64,000 bases of DNA, taken from positions 124,001 through 188,000 of the forward strand of contig JACEFZ010013560.1 of NCBI GenBank assembly GCA_014155875.1. Reading direction: 5' to 3'. Source of the stretch: Cepaea nemoralis (taxonomy: Eukaryota > Mollusca > Gastropoda > Stylommatophora > Helicidae). Position numbers and translations under genes: made by a program. Positions 23,997 to 35,930 of this stretch are shown one piece after another; position 1 is the stretch's first letter; each line of letters opens with the position of its first letter. The notes below the pieces were generated by a model that saw only the letters and a program-made list of their open reading frames with translations, searched no databases and was not told where the DNA came from.

Positions 23997-26524
23997 ATTT
24001 TTTAAAAAAACAAACTTTTATTGAGTGTTAAAGTGGTTGCGAATTGTATTGTTCGTGTTTTTACAGAGCGTTGCATGTGGACGTGTAGGTGACATATGCG
24101 CAAAAATACAAATATTTTATACATTTAAACATTCCTCCATTGACATTGTTGTAAGGAAATATTTTAAATCAACAGCGTGATGGTAGTGGGCTGTTATTAT
24201 TTCCCCTGCCGCCCCGCTCTCCTGTCAGCTCCAAAACTCCTACCAAGTACCATCACCACTCTGCGGTGATGATAAACATGGCGGTGCAAAAACTGTTTAG
24301 AACCAAACGGTGAGGGTGGCAGCAGAGACAACAATCACAATATCAAAAAGGTGGGAAAGGGGGATGTGACAGTATACGCGTTTACAAAGCCATATATATT
24401 AATAGTGATTACAATGATAATAGTGCAAATAACAACCAAATACATAAATAATATAATAATGACAAGGAATAACACTGCTAAGTGCTAAGGGTGATAGTGA
24501 TAGTCTCAATGATAATAATAGTTCTAACATGTGATTCCATGTGCTAAATTGATTATCTTAGGAATGGTGTTTACATGAAATACATCTTATAATAATAATG
24601 ACAAAGAATAAAACTACTAAGGGTGATAACAGCAATGCTAAAAAACACAATGATAAAATTAGTTTTGATAATGATCACATTTTCCAAACATGTGATTCCA
24701 TTTGCTAAAATGATTTTCTTAGAAATGGTGTTAAAATATGGCAGGTACCTACAATAACAATTGCATCCTGCACTGTTCAATAATATAGTAGGTGTAAAAA
24801 GGAGTTGGTTATCTTTTTTTTCTCCTTGCTTATTTTTTTTTTTTTATTATACATATACTTGCAACATGCAATGTTCAATAATAGTAGAAGTAAAAGGAGT
24901 TGGTTATCTTTTTCTCCTTGCTTATTTTTTTTTTTTTGGTCTTATTTGTAAGGGTTCATTCATTTTTTTCCCTTCCTCTTTTTTTTTTTTTTTTAACTTA
25001 TTGTAGAAAGTAAACAAGCATCAGTATTAGCACAAATTTTTACAATCTTTACATTTTTGTTTCCCTTGCCACCCTCTCACCAATTTGGTTCCACTCCACC
25101 AATGCCATTACCCCCCTCTCTGGGCAATGATGGTAAAGGCAGGATAAATATTTGAACCAAACCGGTGTGGGTATCAGCAAAGGCAGCAACAAACCATGAG
25201 CAAGGGGAGGGGGGCGCATTGGAAAGGGGTTTTGGTTTATTACTAATGATGATAATAATAATAATGACAGGAGGAGACATACTGAGGGTAATAACAGCAA
25301 TTATAAAAAAAACAGCAATGGTAATAATAGTTATGAAAATGATAAACATTTTTACAATATGTGATTCCATTTGCTAGGATGATTTTCTTTGTAATGGTGT
25401 TAAACATAGCCTAGCAGGTACATACACATGCAAACTGCAGTTTTTAATAATACTTGGAGTAAAGGAGTGGGTTATATTTTCCTCCTTGTTTTTTTTCCCT
25501 AAATGTAGGGGTTCATTCATATTTCCCTCTTTGCTCTCTCTTTCTTTTTTTTAAATAAAAATTAACCAAACATTTGTATTTGCATAAGTTTTTACAGTAT
25601 CATTGGTTTGATAACCATATGTGTTTTTGTATTTATTCATTCATTCAACACTCACTCACATGATTCAAAGGGGGTGACTAAGAGAAAGGGAAATCTTTAC
25701 ATTTTTGTTTCCCGCGCTACCCTCCCACCAATTGTTCAATTCCATCAATGCTCTCCTGACCACCCTAGTAATGATGGCACAGGCAGGACAAAAGTTTGAA
25801 CCAACCAGTGGGGTTAGTAGCAAAGGCAACAAACTGTAAGCAAAGGGGGGGGGGGGGGGGCACGGGGGAGATGAAATTGTAAAATAATAATGATGATATC
25901 AATAATACTTATAACATTAATGATACTAAGGATAGTAAAGGTAGAATAAAGATAGTCATAATAATAATGATGATAATCATTATAATAACAATAATAATAA
26001 ATAATAATAATAATAATAATAATGATAATAGTATAACAAATATGTGAGTTTATTTACTAAAGTGATAATCTTAGTAGTGGTGGTAGTATAGCACAACAAG
26101 TGCATTTAAAGCAAAACATTCCATAAATAGTACATTGGAATGGGAGGAGTTAAATTTTCTTTTCTCCTTTTTTCTTTTCCCCCTTGTCTATAAGGGTGAA
26201 ACCATCATTTTGAAACAAATAAAACAAGCATTTATACTTCCACTATTCTTTACATAAGGGATTTTCCATTGGTATTTTGACCATATGTGATCTATTTAAT
26301 CATCCACTCACCATTCATTCACAGTTTCTTCTTTCTTTCTCTCACTCATGTATACCAAAATTACCAAACAATTTCCAAAATTGCCAGAGTTGGTATACCA
26401 TTTATACCAACTCTGGAAAGAGTTGTGATATTTTGTGCGTGTACATAAATGATATTAAGTGTGTGTTATATGTGCGGTGTTTGTATCTGGCAAAATTTCT
26501 GCAGGTCCATATAAGTTGTCTGTA

Positions 26525-29500
26525 TTAAGAAAGTGCTACAAGTAGTTTTGTATGTATGTCCTTAGATGTCATTGGTATAGTATTGAGAAAAATTGCTTTA
26601 TATATGTCGGTTTGTTTGCCTGTGTGTGTTTGTATGAGGTGTTTGAGTGTTGCGCGTGTGGCAGTAATTGTTGGACATGTATAATAAATGTGTTCCTCTG
26701 TCTCTTGTGTGTTGTTTCTACATAATTGACATTGTTTGGATATGTATGCTTCTACCTGTGTTGTGGGGGTCATACTGTATAACAGTCTATATGTGATCTC
26801 CCTAGCTTTTGGTGTTATGTGTTTGTTGTGTAGGTTTGAAAAGGTGCATGTGAAGTCAGTCATGAAGTATTTGTGTCCTCTTTTAATCCTAAGTCTTAGT
26901 GATGGTGCTTGTTCTCTAACTAAATGTTTGTATATTGTGTGTGTTGTTTGCTGTATTAACTGTTCATGTCCTTTTATTGCCTGTATGCATGTCTGATAGA
27001 ATGTTGGCAGTCTTCCCTGGTAGTGTGCAGTTGCATTGTTAAGAGGTGTGAGATGTTTGATGTTGTGGCCTATGTAGTATAGTGCTAGTCTGTTCTGTTC
27101 TGGGTGTCTGATGATTTTACCTATGTGACTGATTCTAAGTGACAGTATTTTTGTCTGGATGTCCTGTAGTGAAATCCCGCCTTGTTTCCTGTCTTGTATG
27201 AGAGTTTTGTGTTGAATGCTGTGTATTGTGTTGGTGAAGATGAAGCGTCTGATTTGTTTGTTTATGTTTGTGACGGTCTGTTTGGGAGGGTCCAGTACTG
27301 TTGCTAAATATATTATTTTGGGTAATATGTATGTGTTGACTATTGTGCTTCTACCAAATATTGTGGATGTCTTGTACCTATACCTGTGTAACATGTCTGT
27401 GATCTGTTCGGTCAGTGCGTGCCATGTCTGTCTGTGTGTTTCTGTGGGATCACATGGAAATGTGATCCCATACAGCTTCATGGTGTCTATGTGTTTCAGA
27501 TCTGGAGGGAAATCAGCCTTTTGTTTCCACTTTCCCAGGCCCATTATCTGTGATTTCTGTACATTAATTTTGGCTCCACTGCCTTTTCCAAAATGGGTAA
27601 AGGTGTGGAGTATATTCCTTATTGATGTGTTGCTGGTGGGAAAGAAGGCAGTGTCATCTGCATAGGCGATGAGCTTCTGCTCTCCTATCCCATGCAGGAA
27701 GGTTCCTTTAATACTAGTGTCTTGCCTTATCTTCTCTAATAAAGGTTCTAGGGTGAGCACATACAGGAGTGGTGATAAGGGACATCCCTGTCTTACAGAT
27801 CTCGTGAGCCTGAAGCTAGCTGTCAGTGAATGGTTCACCAACACTCTGCTCTCAGGATATTTGTATAAGATCTGTATCCACTGCCTGTAGTACTCTCCTA
27901 TGTTACAGTGTTCTAGTGTCCTATGCAGGTAAGTGTGGGAAATTCTGTCGAAGGCTTTCTCTTGATCCAAGGATAAGATGGAGGATGGACAGTCTTTTCC
28001 ATGTGTGTAGTTGATAATGTCTCTAATGAGGTGTGTGTGGTTGTGTATATTTCTGTCTTTGACACTGCACTGTTGGTCTGGGTGTATTAGTGTTGGCATG
28101 AAAGGTTTAAGTTTGTTGGTGAGTGATTTGGCGAGTATCTTGTAGTCTGTGTTGAGTAAGGAAATTGGTCTGTAGTTCTTCAGTTGTGTTTTGTCAGTTT
28201 TATCCTTGCATATGAGTGTAATGTAAGACATGTTGCAGCTGTCCGGAAGATTTTTTTTTGTCAAAGGCTTCCTGATAGACTTTGAGGAGAAGATTGCCTA
28301 GAATAGGAAAGAAGTGTTGGTAGAATTCTACTGTCAAACCGTCTGGTCCTGGAGTTTTGTCTTTGTTTAGTGTGCTTAGTGCCTGTGTTATGTCTGTCAG
28401 TGTCAGTTCTGTGTCCAGTGTGTCTTTGTCTGTGTCAGATAATTTCTTTGTGTACTGTAAGAAGTTGTCTTGTATCTGTGTGTCGACTGTCTCTGCTGTG
28501 AATAGTTGTGTGTAGTGTTGTTGGAAAGCAGTCTCTATGTGTGGTGTTTCTGTCTGCATGTTTCCTTGCATGTCTGATATTTTGCTTATTTGTCTGTTAC
28601 GTTGTACATTCTGTTCTATTGCCTAAATATTGCCTCGTAGCTGACTCTTGTGTAATTGTGTTGAGTTTTGTTCTGAGAAGAGCACCCAGATATCTGTGTT
28701 GTTGGTGTTCTTCTAGTTGTGCTTCTAATGTGTGTAAGTGATGTGCATCTCTGTCTGTTTGTTTTGTTAGTCGTATGGCTGTCTGTATGATGCGCTCCTG
28801 TCTTAGTCTGTCTTTGTGGATCATGGTTGCTAGATGTTGTGTTCTGCTTCGTATGGTGTTTTTCAATAAGTCCCAGTATTGTGTGATGTTCTCAGTCGGT
28901 ATATTGTCTGTGTACGTGTGTATGAGCTGTGTCATATATTTTACATATTCTGAGTGTTCCAATAGTGAATTATTGTACTTCCAGTGAGGTGACCTTTTGT
29001 TTGGCTGCGTGTTTGTGCTGTTTGTGCTGATGTGTACTAGTATTGCTTTGTGGTCTGTGTAATCTAATGTTTCCCGTAGGTGTTTGGTTTGTATGATGTG
29101 ATGTGTTGCGGGCGTATAAATCCGGTCTAATCTAGATGATCTGTTGTGTGTTTTGTTTGTGTATGTCGTTTCTCTACTGTCGGGGTGTGTATGCCTGAAT
29201 GCGTCTGTGAGGTTGTGTGTATCGATGATATTTCGTAGTGTGTCAAGTTGATGTAAGCTGTCCCTGCCGGCTCTCCTCAGCTGTGTTCTCACCTCCCCAC
29301 CCACCACGTCTAAATCTTCAAGAACACAATTGTAATCACCGGCAAGAACAATATTTTGTCCCCTGTATGTCTGTGTTAGTAAGTCGTCTAAATGTTCATA
29401 AAATAGAGGTTGATAATTGTAGTTAGGTGGTGCGTGTATGTTGACTATGACAAATGAGTGTGTGTCGTTTTTAACTTGAACTGTGGAAATTCTACCATGT

Positions 29501-29767
29501 GGGTCTGTGTGTGTTCTAAAATAGTCCACGTGTCGGAAATTTGGAGAATGGCTGTCCCTGACCCTACGTTATGTTTGGCCAAACTGAAACACGAATTTCT
29601 TAATCCTAACGTGTTACAAGTTCTGCTGCTTGAAAGTCTGTTTTAATGTTTGTTTCTTGTAGTAAAATAAAATCGGGTTTGTGTTTGTGTATGAGTGTGA
29701 CTATATGTTGTAATTTCATTTTCATACCACGAATATTCAAACTAATTAAACATAAGTTGTCTGCCAT
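26525..29767 (-). pseudogene. Tx1-like LINE ORF2 (copy 3)
   Basis: It starts MADNLCLISLNIRGM at 29767 and encodes the apurinic-type endonuclease (FILLQETNI, LAGDYNCVL, DHKAILVH), then the RT with NYRPISLLNTDYKIL, SLDQEKAFDRISH, RQGCPLSPLLYVLTLEPLL and LIAYADDTAFFP, and the C-terminal Cys-His cluster CQLCRNNTQETEEHIYYTC. Frames break near 29580, 29525, 28595 and 28245. The last break is at a run of nine A (minus strand), and the others are small indels. The 26525-28264 part is open for 579 codons. The catalytic GDFN of other copies is GDYN here. ORF1 lies just upstream, as in copy 2. Confidence 0.9.
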
Positions 29768-29799
29768 TTTTAAAATTAAAATTAAACAACATGGTGGTT

Positions 29800-30733
29800 A
29801 ATTTAAGTGATTACCTTTATCTTTTCTGTGGTAATTCAAATGCTGGGTCGTGTCTTCGGTTGTGATAATATGTTTGTGGTCTTCGTTCTCCTCGTGGTCT
29901 TCGTCGGTGTCTTCGTCAGTGTTGATAAAAGTGGTCCTTCATTGTCGCTGTTTTCATTTTGTTTTGTAGCAGCTTTCTTGCATGGTTTGGAAGGGAGAAG
30001 GGGAAGATCTTCCTCCTCTTCTCTTATGTCTTTGTTGTTTGAGGAATTTCTTCTCTCTGTCCCACTGTCTTTTTCTGCCGTAGTGGACGGTTTTGAAACC
30101 GTCGTCGTTGGTTTCTTGTGAAATTGTTTTTGTTTGGGTTTCTAGCGGCTGTCTCCGTGGTCACCGGTCTGCCAGTTACCTCGACGTCATCTTGGACAGC
30201 GTTGTTTTTCTGTGTGTCGGCCTTACCGGTGATTGCCGGGAAATCCTCTTGTGTTGGTTCAGAAGTTTTCTTGTTATTGTCTTTCTTCTGCCGCCTTGTC
30301 GGGCATTTGTTTGACCAGTGGTCGTCTTGGCTGCAAAATGGACATTGGGTCCGGCGACCTGGTATAGTGAAAAGTATGCGGTGGTCGCCTGTTATTTTCC
30401 CTGGCGCCGTGATCTTTGCGTAGTGCGGCACCGGTTTTGTGGGGGTGCACAGCACGCCCCACTTGCCGCCACCGTATTGGATTCTGAAGACTTCCGCGTT
30501 TTCGTCTCCAATTGTCTTTTCGACTATGAACTTTACTCCCTGTGGAGAAATAGTGTTGGGGAGCCAATGAATCGTAACTCGGTCCCTTTCTCGTTCCAAG
30601 TGCTCTATTGATAGCTCCAGTCCCTCCGCCGGCAGCTTAACTGTTTTGCCATGAAGGCCTTTGTACACTGCCACATGGGCCGCCTGGGTTAGGTTTACAT
30701 ACCACCGAGTAGGTACTTCATACCTGTATACGT
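29800..30733 (-). pseudogene. Tx1-like LINE ORF1 (copy 3), 5'-truncated
   Basis: Starting in the YEVPTRWYVNL motif at the truncation point, the frame covers LELSIEHLERERDRVTIHWL, GVKFIVEKTIGDENAEVF and KWGVLCTPTKPVPHYAKI, a zinc knuckle CPFCSQDDHWSNKC, and a basic tail (RNQRRRFQNRPLRQKK) up to a stop at 30024. Related acidic coding remnants run to about 29800 in another frame. It aligns with the copy 2 ORF1 through the site where copy 2 has the A run, and has no break there. The first third of the protein is missing. Confidence 0.8.
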
Positions 30734-30734
30734 C

Positions 30735-30747
30735 AAAAGGAGATTTA
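30735..30747. repeat. Target site copy 2 (AAAAGGAGATTTA), shared by two LINEs
   Basis: This 13-mer is at once the right flank of LINE copy 3 and the left flank of LINE copy 4. It is followed by TTTATTTATTTATTTTTT, the minus-strand view of the copy 4 tail. Confidence 0.85.
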
Positions 30748-31021
30748 TTTATTTATTTATTTTTTCCCCTTCCAACTTTTATTTCATACAAAGCAATGTG
30801 TATTTACAAGTTTTAGTGTGTGTTTCTTTTGTTTGTGTATATTACAGAGCGTTGCCGTTTGTTAGTGTTAAGTGTGACATTGTGAATACAACATATACAT
30901 ACATATATACAGTTATGTTAATATGACATTTGTGGCATAGTGCATGTAGATACACATTCCTTGCATATGCTTCACTTCCACTTCCGCAAGCAGAATGCAT
31001 GAAACACCTGTCCATCTCTCC

Positions 31022-31026
<5 letters not shown>

Positions 31027-31081
<55 letters not shown>

Positions 31082-31090
31082 ACATACACA

Positions 31091-31135
<45 letters not shown>
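31027..31135. repeat. (CT)n and (CA)n microsatellites
   Basis: A CT tract (about 31027-31080) is followed by a CA tract (about 31096-31133) in the 3' UTR of LINE copy 4. Confidence 0.9.
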
Positions 31136-31137
<2 letters not shown>

Positions 31138-31792
31138 TCATGCTTTCTGGAGACCGCAGTACATTTAAATGCCCCGCGCTTGGACAATAAACTTTAAACT
31201 ATCATTTCCATTAAAATGTGGCTTCCTTGTAATTTCTGGGTCACTAAGCTCCCGAGGCGAAGGCCGTTGGTGTTGTTGCCTGATGACAAATTTCAGGGTG
31301 ACGCTCTAGTCCATGATGTCTTGTTTGGGGGACAAGAATCAGGGATTTACTACTAGCAATTAGGGTCCATGGTCTGTCCCCAGGGAGATAATTGGTCCAA
31401 AATTGTGATAGTGTCTGGATTTTATATACAATGGGAAGGACTTAAAACTTGGCCACTAAAAGCCACCTTAGCTTACTGGGTACTTAAAGGGCTCATCGAA
31501 TTTGTTTATACATGGTGGTGCATATTTTTCTTTTGAAACATATCATTACCGTATAACATCATTTTAATACTTAAGATACCGACTTGGTTTAAAGACTGCT
31601 ACACGCACACACGCACGCGCGCGTGCGCGCACACACACACACTCGTACACAATCGCGTGCAAATTCATGCATCACACACGCACAAACACCTGCATCCACA
31701 CACAGACGCATACATATGTTGCTGCCAACGGCACAGACACCCATCCACAATATATTTCATGTTGCACATTCAAATATAATAATGGGAAAATT

Positions 31793-31829
31793 AATAATAA
31801 AAGTAGCAGTAATAATAATAATAGTAGTA

Positions 31830-31898
<69 letters not shown>
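31793..31898. repeat. (TAA)n microsatellite
   Basis: About 28 TAA/AGT-interrupted triplets next to the end of the copy 4 ORF2. Poly-Ile and poly-Asn frames across it are artefacts. Confidence 0.9.
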
Positions 31899-32039
31899 TA
31901 ATTGTAAGATTATTAATACCATCAATAAATACATTTACAGTTGTAGTATCCTTTATTTAAAACAAGTTATTTGCTTCTTCTGTAATATGTGCTGTCTTCA
32001 GCCAAATATTTTACGAGATTCGCATTTGTGGGGCTAGGA

Positions 32040-35000
32040 TTAGAATGTTTGCGACTTTTTGTTGATAAAGTTGTTGGACAATTTCTTTGTTGATTGTTCT
32101 GTAATTGTATAGTGTTTGTTTCTTAATGTCCATATAAGATTTCTGTACTCTGCCAATAGAACAAGTAGCTTTGTGTGGGTGTCGTTTGTGGAGTAAGGAA
32201 TGGAATTTATCATTATTGCTTTGTAAACATCTGTTCTTTGTTTCAAATGAGTGTTTAGGATGTTTTGTAGGAGATTTCTTGTTGGCATGATTGTGTTGCA
32301 TTCGTAATAGATGTGCTCTTCTGATTCTTGGACGTTCCGTCTACAAAGCTGACACTGTAGTATTTGTTTAGTTATTTTTGCTGTTCTCTCTGTTGTTGGG
32401 GTCATGCTGTAAACAAGCCTATATGTAATTTCCCTTGCTTTTGGAGTAATCTGCTTGTTGTGAATATTTGAGAAAATTTCGGTATAATCTTTTATGAAAT
32501 ATCTATGTCCTCTTTTAATTCTGAGATGTACCGGAGTTGCTTGTAATTTAACTAAATGCCTGTAGATTGTATGTGTTTTCTTGTGTAGTAATTTGTCATG
32601 TCCTTTAATGGCTGAAATACATGTTTTGTAGAACGTTGGGAGAGTGCCAAAATAATGTGAGGATGTATTCCTAATAGGTTTTAAAGAAGATAGCCTAATT
32701 CCAATGTAATAGTGTGCTAAATGGTGTTTTTCTGGGTGTTGTAGGATTTCACCTACGTGTTTGATCCTAAGTGATTGTATTTTGGTTGTTATGTCTTGGA
32801 GGGCGATACCTCCATCTTTTTTGTCTTGCATGAGTGTAGTATGTTTGATACTGTAGATGGTGCTGCCAAACACAAAGCGTCTAATCTCTTTGTTTATGTT
32901 TGTGACAGTTTGACGTGGGGGATCTAGGACTGTGCACAGATATAGTATTTTTGGAATTATATATGTATTAACAATGGTACTTCTACCAAATATGGTAGTT
33001 GTTTTGTATTTGTATCTCTGTAACATATCTGTTATTTTCTTCTCTAGATTTTGCCAAGTGTCTTTGTGTGTCTGATTTGGTTGACATGGGAAGACGATTC
33101 CGTACTACTTTTATAAGATTGTTTGATGTTAAGTCAAATGGAAAATCCCTTATTTTTCCATTTGCCTAAGCCCATTATAGTAGATTTTTGGACGTTTAAT
33201 TTTGCCCCACTCCCTTTGCCGAAAAACGAGAACGTCTCCAAAATGATCCGTACAGATTTTTCAGTGGTCGGAAAGAAAATTGTATCGTCCGCATAAGCAC
33301 GCAGCTTTTGTTCACCCTTCCCTGGTATGAACGTACCCCTGACATTGTCGTCCTGTCGTATCTTTTCTAGAAGTGGCTCTAGAGCGACAACGTACAATAA
33401 AGGGGGCAAGGGACATCCCTGTCTCACTGACCTAGTCAACCTGAAAGAATTGGTTAGGGTATGGTTTAATAGAATCCGACTTTCCGGTTTCAAATATAAA
33501 ATTTTGAACCATGTCCGAAAATAATTTCCCACGTTGCAGTGTGAGAGAGTTTTGTGGAGGTATGAGTGAGATATTCTGTCGAATGCTTTTTCTTGATCTA
33601 AAGAGAGAATTGAGGACTGACAGTTTTTCAGATGTGTGTAGTTGATGATGTCCCTTATGAAGTGTGTGTGTTGCTGGATATTCCGGTGTTGCACACTACA
33701 TTGCTGGTCTTCATGAATGAGAGATGCCATTACTGGTTTCAATTTATTCGTCAAAGTCTTTGTTAAAATCTTGTAGTCTACGTTTAAAAGCGAGATAGGT
33801 CTGTAACTCTTTAAAAGTGTCTTGTCAGTGTTCTCCTTCGGAATAAGAGTGGTGTAAGACGTGTTGAAACTGGATGGGAGTTCATGTTTGTGGAAAGATT
33901 CAGAGAATAGTGCTAGTAAAAGGGGACCTAGAAGAGGAAAGAAAAACTGATAGAATTCAGCAGTAATACCGTCAGGGCCAGGCGATTTGCCCTTCTGCAT
34001 TCCATGAACCGCTTGTGTTATATCTGTTAGTGTTAATTCAGTATCTAGTGTTAGTTTCTGTTCCTCTGTGAGTTCTTTTGTGAATTTCATAAAGTGTTCT
34101 TGCACGTTCGCCTGTGTGTTTTCCTCTGTATAAAGGTTCCTGTATTAATCTTCAAAGGCTATGGCTATTTGTTGTGGCTCGACTTTTATATTTCCTTCCC
34201 TGTCAATTATCTGGCCTATTTGTCTGCTGCGCTGTATGTTTTGTTCTAAAGCTAGGTATTGTTTACTCGGTATCTCTTGTGTTATAGTTTGTAACTTTAT
34301 TCGCAGTAAAGCCCCCTGAAATCGATGATGTCTGTGGAGATCTAATTCTTCCTGTAATGCTATGATGTGTGGTGAATTTTTGTCTGTCTGTAGTAAGAGC
34401 TTAATTGCATTTTCCAATACTTTTTCTTGTTGTAGTTTTTGCTTGTGTATTACTGCTGCTAGTGTTTGTGTTCTCTCTCGTATAGTTGGTTAAGTGTTTC
34501 CCAGAGTTCTCGCGCTTTACCCTCCGGTATATCGCTTGTGTATGTGAGGATCAGTTTCGTTATGCAATCTACATAGTCCTGATTTTGTAAAAGTGTGCAG
34601 TTCAGTTTCCAATGGGGAGATCTTCTAAGGTGTGGTGTTGCTTGTACTGTGTTTATTGTTGCAACTACCGCCTTATGATCTGTGAAGTTCAGTGTGTCCT
34701 GTAAATGCTTGACTTATGTTATATGATGTGTTATGGGCGCATACATTCTATCTAATCGCGCTGCTCTGTTATGCGCATTGTTTGTGTGTGTTGTATCTGT
34801 TCCATGGGGGGTGCATCTGCCTGTATGCGTCTGTTAGCCCATGGATATCTAAAATTGTTTGCAATGTGTCTAATTGATGTTCCTCCTCCCCTGTTGTGTT
34901 TCTAACTTGCATTCTTACATCTCCATTTATAAGGTCATGCGCCGAAAGTACGCAATTAAAATCACCCCCTAGAATGATGTTGTGACCCCGATATGAGCGT

Positions 35001-35140
35001 GATAATAAATTTCCCAGTGTTTGGTAGAAGAGCGGCTGATTTCTGTAGTCAGGCGGTGCGTGTATGTTGACAATTGTGTATTTATTTATGTTATTTCTCA
35101 CCTGTACTATAGCTATCCTAACCCTGACAGTCCGCGCCCT
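32040..35140 (-). pseudogene. Tx1-like LINE ORF2 (copy 4), 5'-truncated
   Basis: The reading begins in mid-endonuclease (YTIVNIHAPPDYRNQP, ILGGDFNCVLSA) and continues through SYRPISLLNVDYKILTK, LSLDQEKAFDRISHSYL, RQGCPLPPLLYVVALEPLL and RAYADDTIFFP, to the C-terminal CQLCRRNVQESEEHIYYEC cluster and an end at 32040. There are breaks near 34780, 34490, 34140 and 33120. The Ser-to-Pro change in the GCPLSP motif and the R-AYADD context are unlike copies 2 and 3. The C-terminal 328 codons are open. Confidence 0.88.
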
Positions 35141-35153
35141 AAAAGAAGATTTA
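35141..35153. repeat. Target site copy 3 (AAAAGAAGATTTA)
   Basis: Right flank of LINE copy 4, and left flank of the poly-T that ends the PIH1D1 retrocopy. It differs from the other two copies by one base. Confidence 0.75.
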
Positions 35154-35504
35154 ATTTTTTTTTTTTTTTTTTTAAATATAATTTCTTTAGGAAATTAGAG
35201 TGGACTATAACATCGTCGGCGGTACAGCCTGCACCAGTTTTATCCAGTTCCACATGAGGCTCGCCAATGCTCATAGGAATTCGGAACTGGGTAGGATCTT
35301 CCGACTCCAACACTTGTAGTAGCTCATCATCTGTTACATCTTTTGGTTCTGGTACATCTTCTGAGTGACAAATGTTTATGAAAACTTTCTCTCCGGTATC
35401 TGTTCGTGTTTTCATACAAAAACCGTTTGTAGCAATAGGTTTTTAAACAAAGCATCTGAGAATGGATTCTCCTGATTTTCTAAATTAAGGAACTGTTCAT
35501 CCAT
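35154..35504 (-). pseudogene. PIH1D1: Truncated PIH1D1 retrocopy
   Basis: PIH1D1 is a subunit of the R2TP co-chaperone complex, which helps assemble snoRNPs and PIKK kinases. Minus-strand reading starts MDEQFLNLENQENPF at 35504, and after a gap of about 25 residues continues in another frame with GFCMKTRTDTGEKVFINIC, FRIPMSIGEPHVELD and GCTADDVIVHSNF, which are hallmark PIH1-domain sequences. The coding sequence then runs straight into a poly-A of about 20 (35154-35173 as T) with no stop or 3' UTR. Lack of introns, the A tail and the frame break indicate a retrotransposed, truncated cDNA. A GAAGGATTTA near 35578 may be a weak right target copy. The parental gene is not in the window. Confidence 0.8.
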
Positions 35505-35930
35505 GTTTAGCTGGTAAATAATAAAATGAATGTATCGCTCCACTAAAGTGTCCCCAACGATCGTCTATTTAATGGGCGAAGGATTTATACGTTGTGAAGA
35601 GAAACCAGAGTAAGAATGTCAGGTCGACCATTGAGGGGAAGTCGCTTAACATCGTGCACGGAGCTTGCAGTGTTGAAACATTGTATATATTGCATTAACA
35701 AGTACATTATAATCAATTTTAGCAGTAAATGTATTCATACTTTAGGATATTAAATTATCATGTTAACTGTTAATAGGTAGTGTCATTAAATTAAAGATTT
35801 AACAACTGATGTAACTAATTGCTTCTTTAGAAAAAAGTTGGCGAATTATGTCCCTTGCAAACTATAAAATGAATATTATGTTCCCGTGAAAAGGAGGTAT
35901 TTGTTTCCCCTTGTAACAACACATGTCTTC
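35505..35930. other. No recognisable gene
   Basis: The first 70 bases may be the 5' UTR of the PIH1D1 retrocopy. The rest is AT-rich, with no motif. Confidence 0.4.

Larger units (their letters stand above)
23997..30734 (-). mobile_element. Tx1-like LINE copy 3, nearly complete, with target duplication
   Basis: Minus-strand order: ORF1 truncated at its 5' end (30733-about 29800), ORF2 (29767-26525), and a long 3' UTR of about 2.5 kb ending in AATAAA and an A-rich tail. It is flanked by perfect 13-bp repeats AAAAGGAGATTTA at 23984-23996 and 30735-30747. The 3' UTR carries TTACAGAGCGTTGC (24061-24074) and repeated TGTGATTCCATTTGCTA modules near 24670, 25360 and 26045. It is 5'-truncated within ORF1 (junction just before the YRYEVPTRWY codons). 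Confidence 0.85.
30748..35140 (-). mobile_element. Tx1-like LINE copy 4, 5'-truncated
   Basis: The 3' tail (T-rich 30748-30765), AATAAA, TTACAGAGCGTTGC at 30842-30855, a (CT)n and (CA)n block at 31027-31135 and a (TAA)n block at 31793-31898 make up a 1.3-kb 3' UTR matching copy 2. ORF2 follows (32040-35140). ORF1 and the start of the endonuclease are missing. The flanks are AAAAGGAGATTTA (30735-30747) and AAAAGAAGATTTA (35141-35153), a 12/13 match. Confidence 0.85.

Noticed and set aside
35576..35588. Clear right target repeat of the PIH1D1 retrocopy
   Set aside because: GAAGGATTTA only partly matches AAAAGAAGATTTA, so it was not recorded as a feature.
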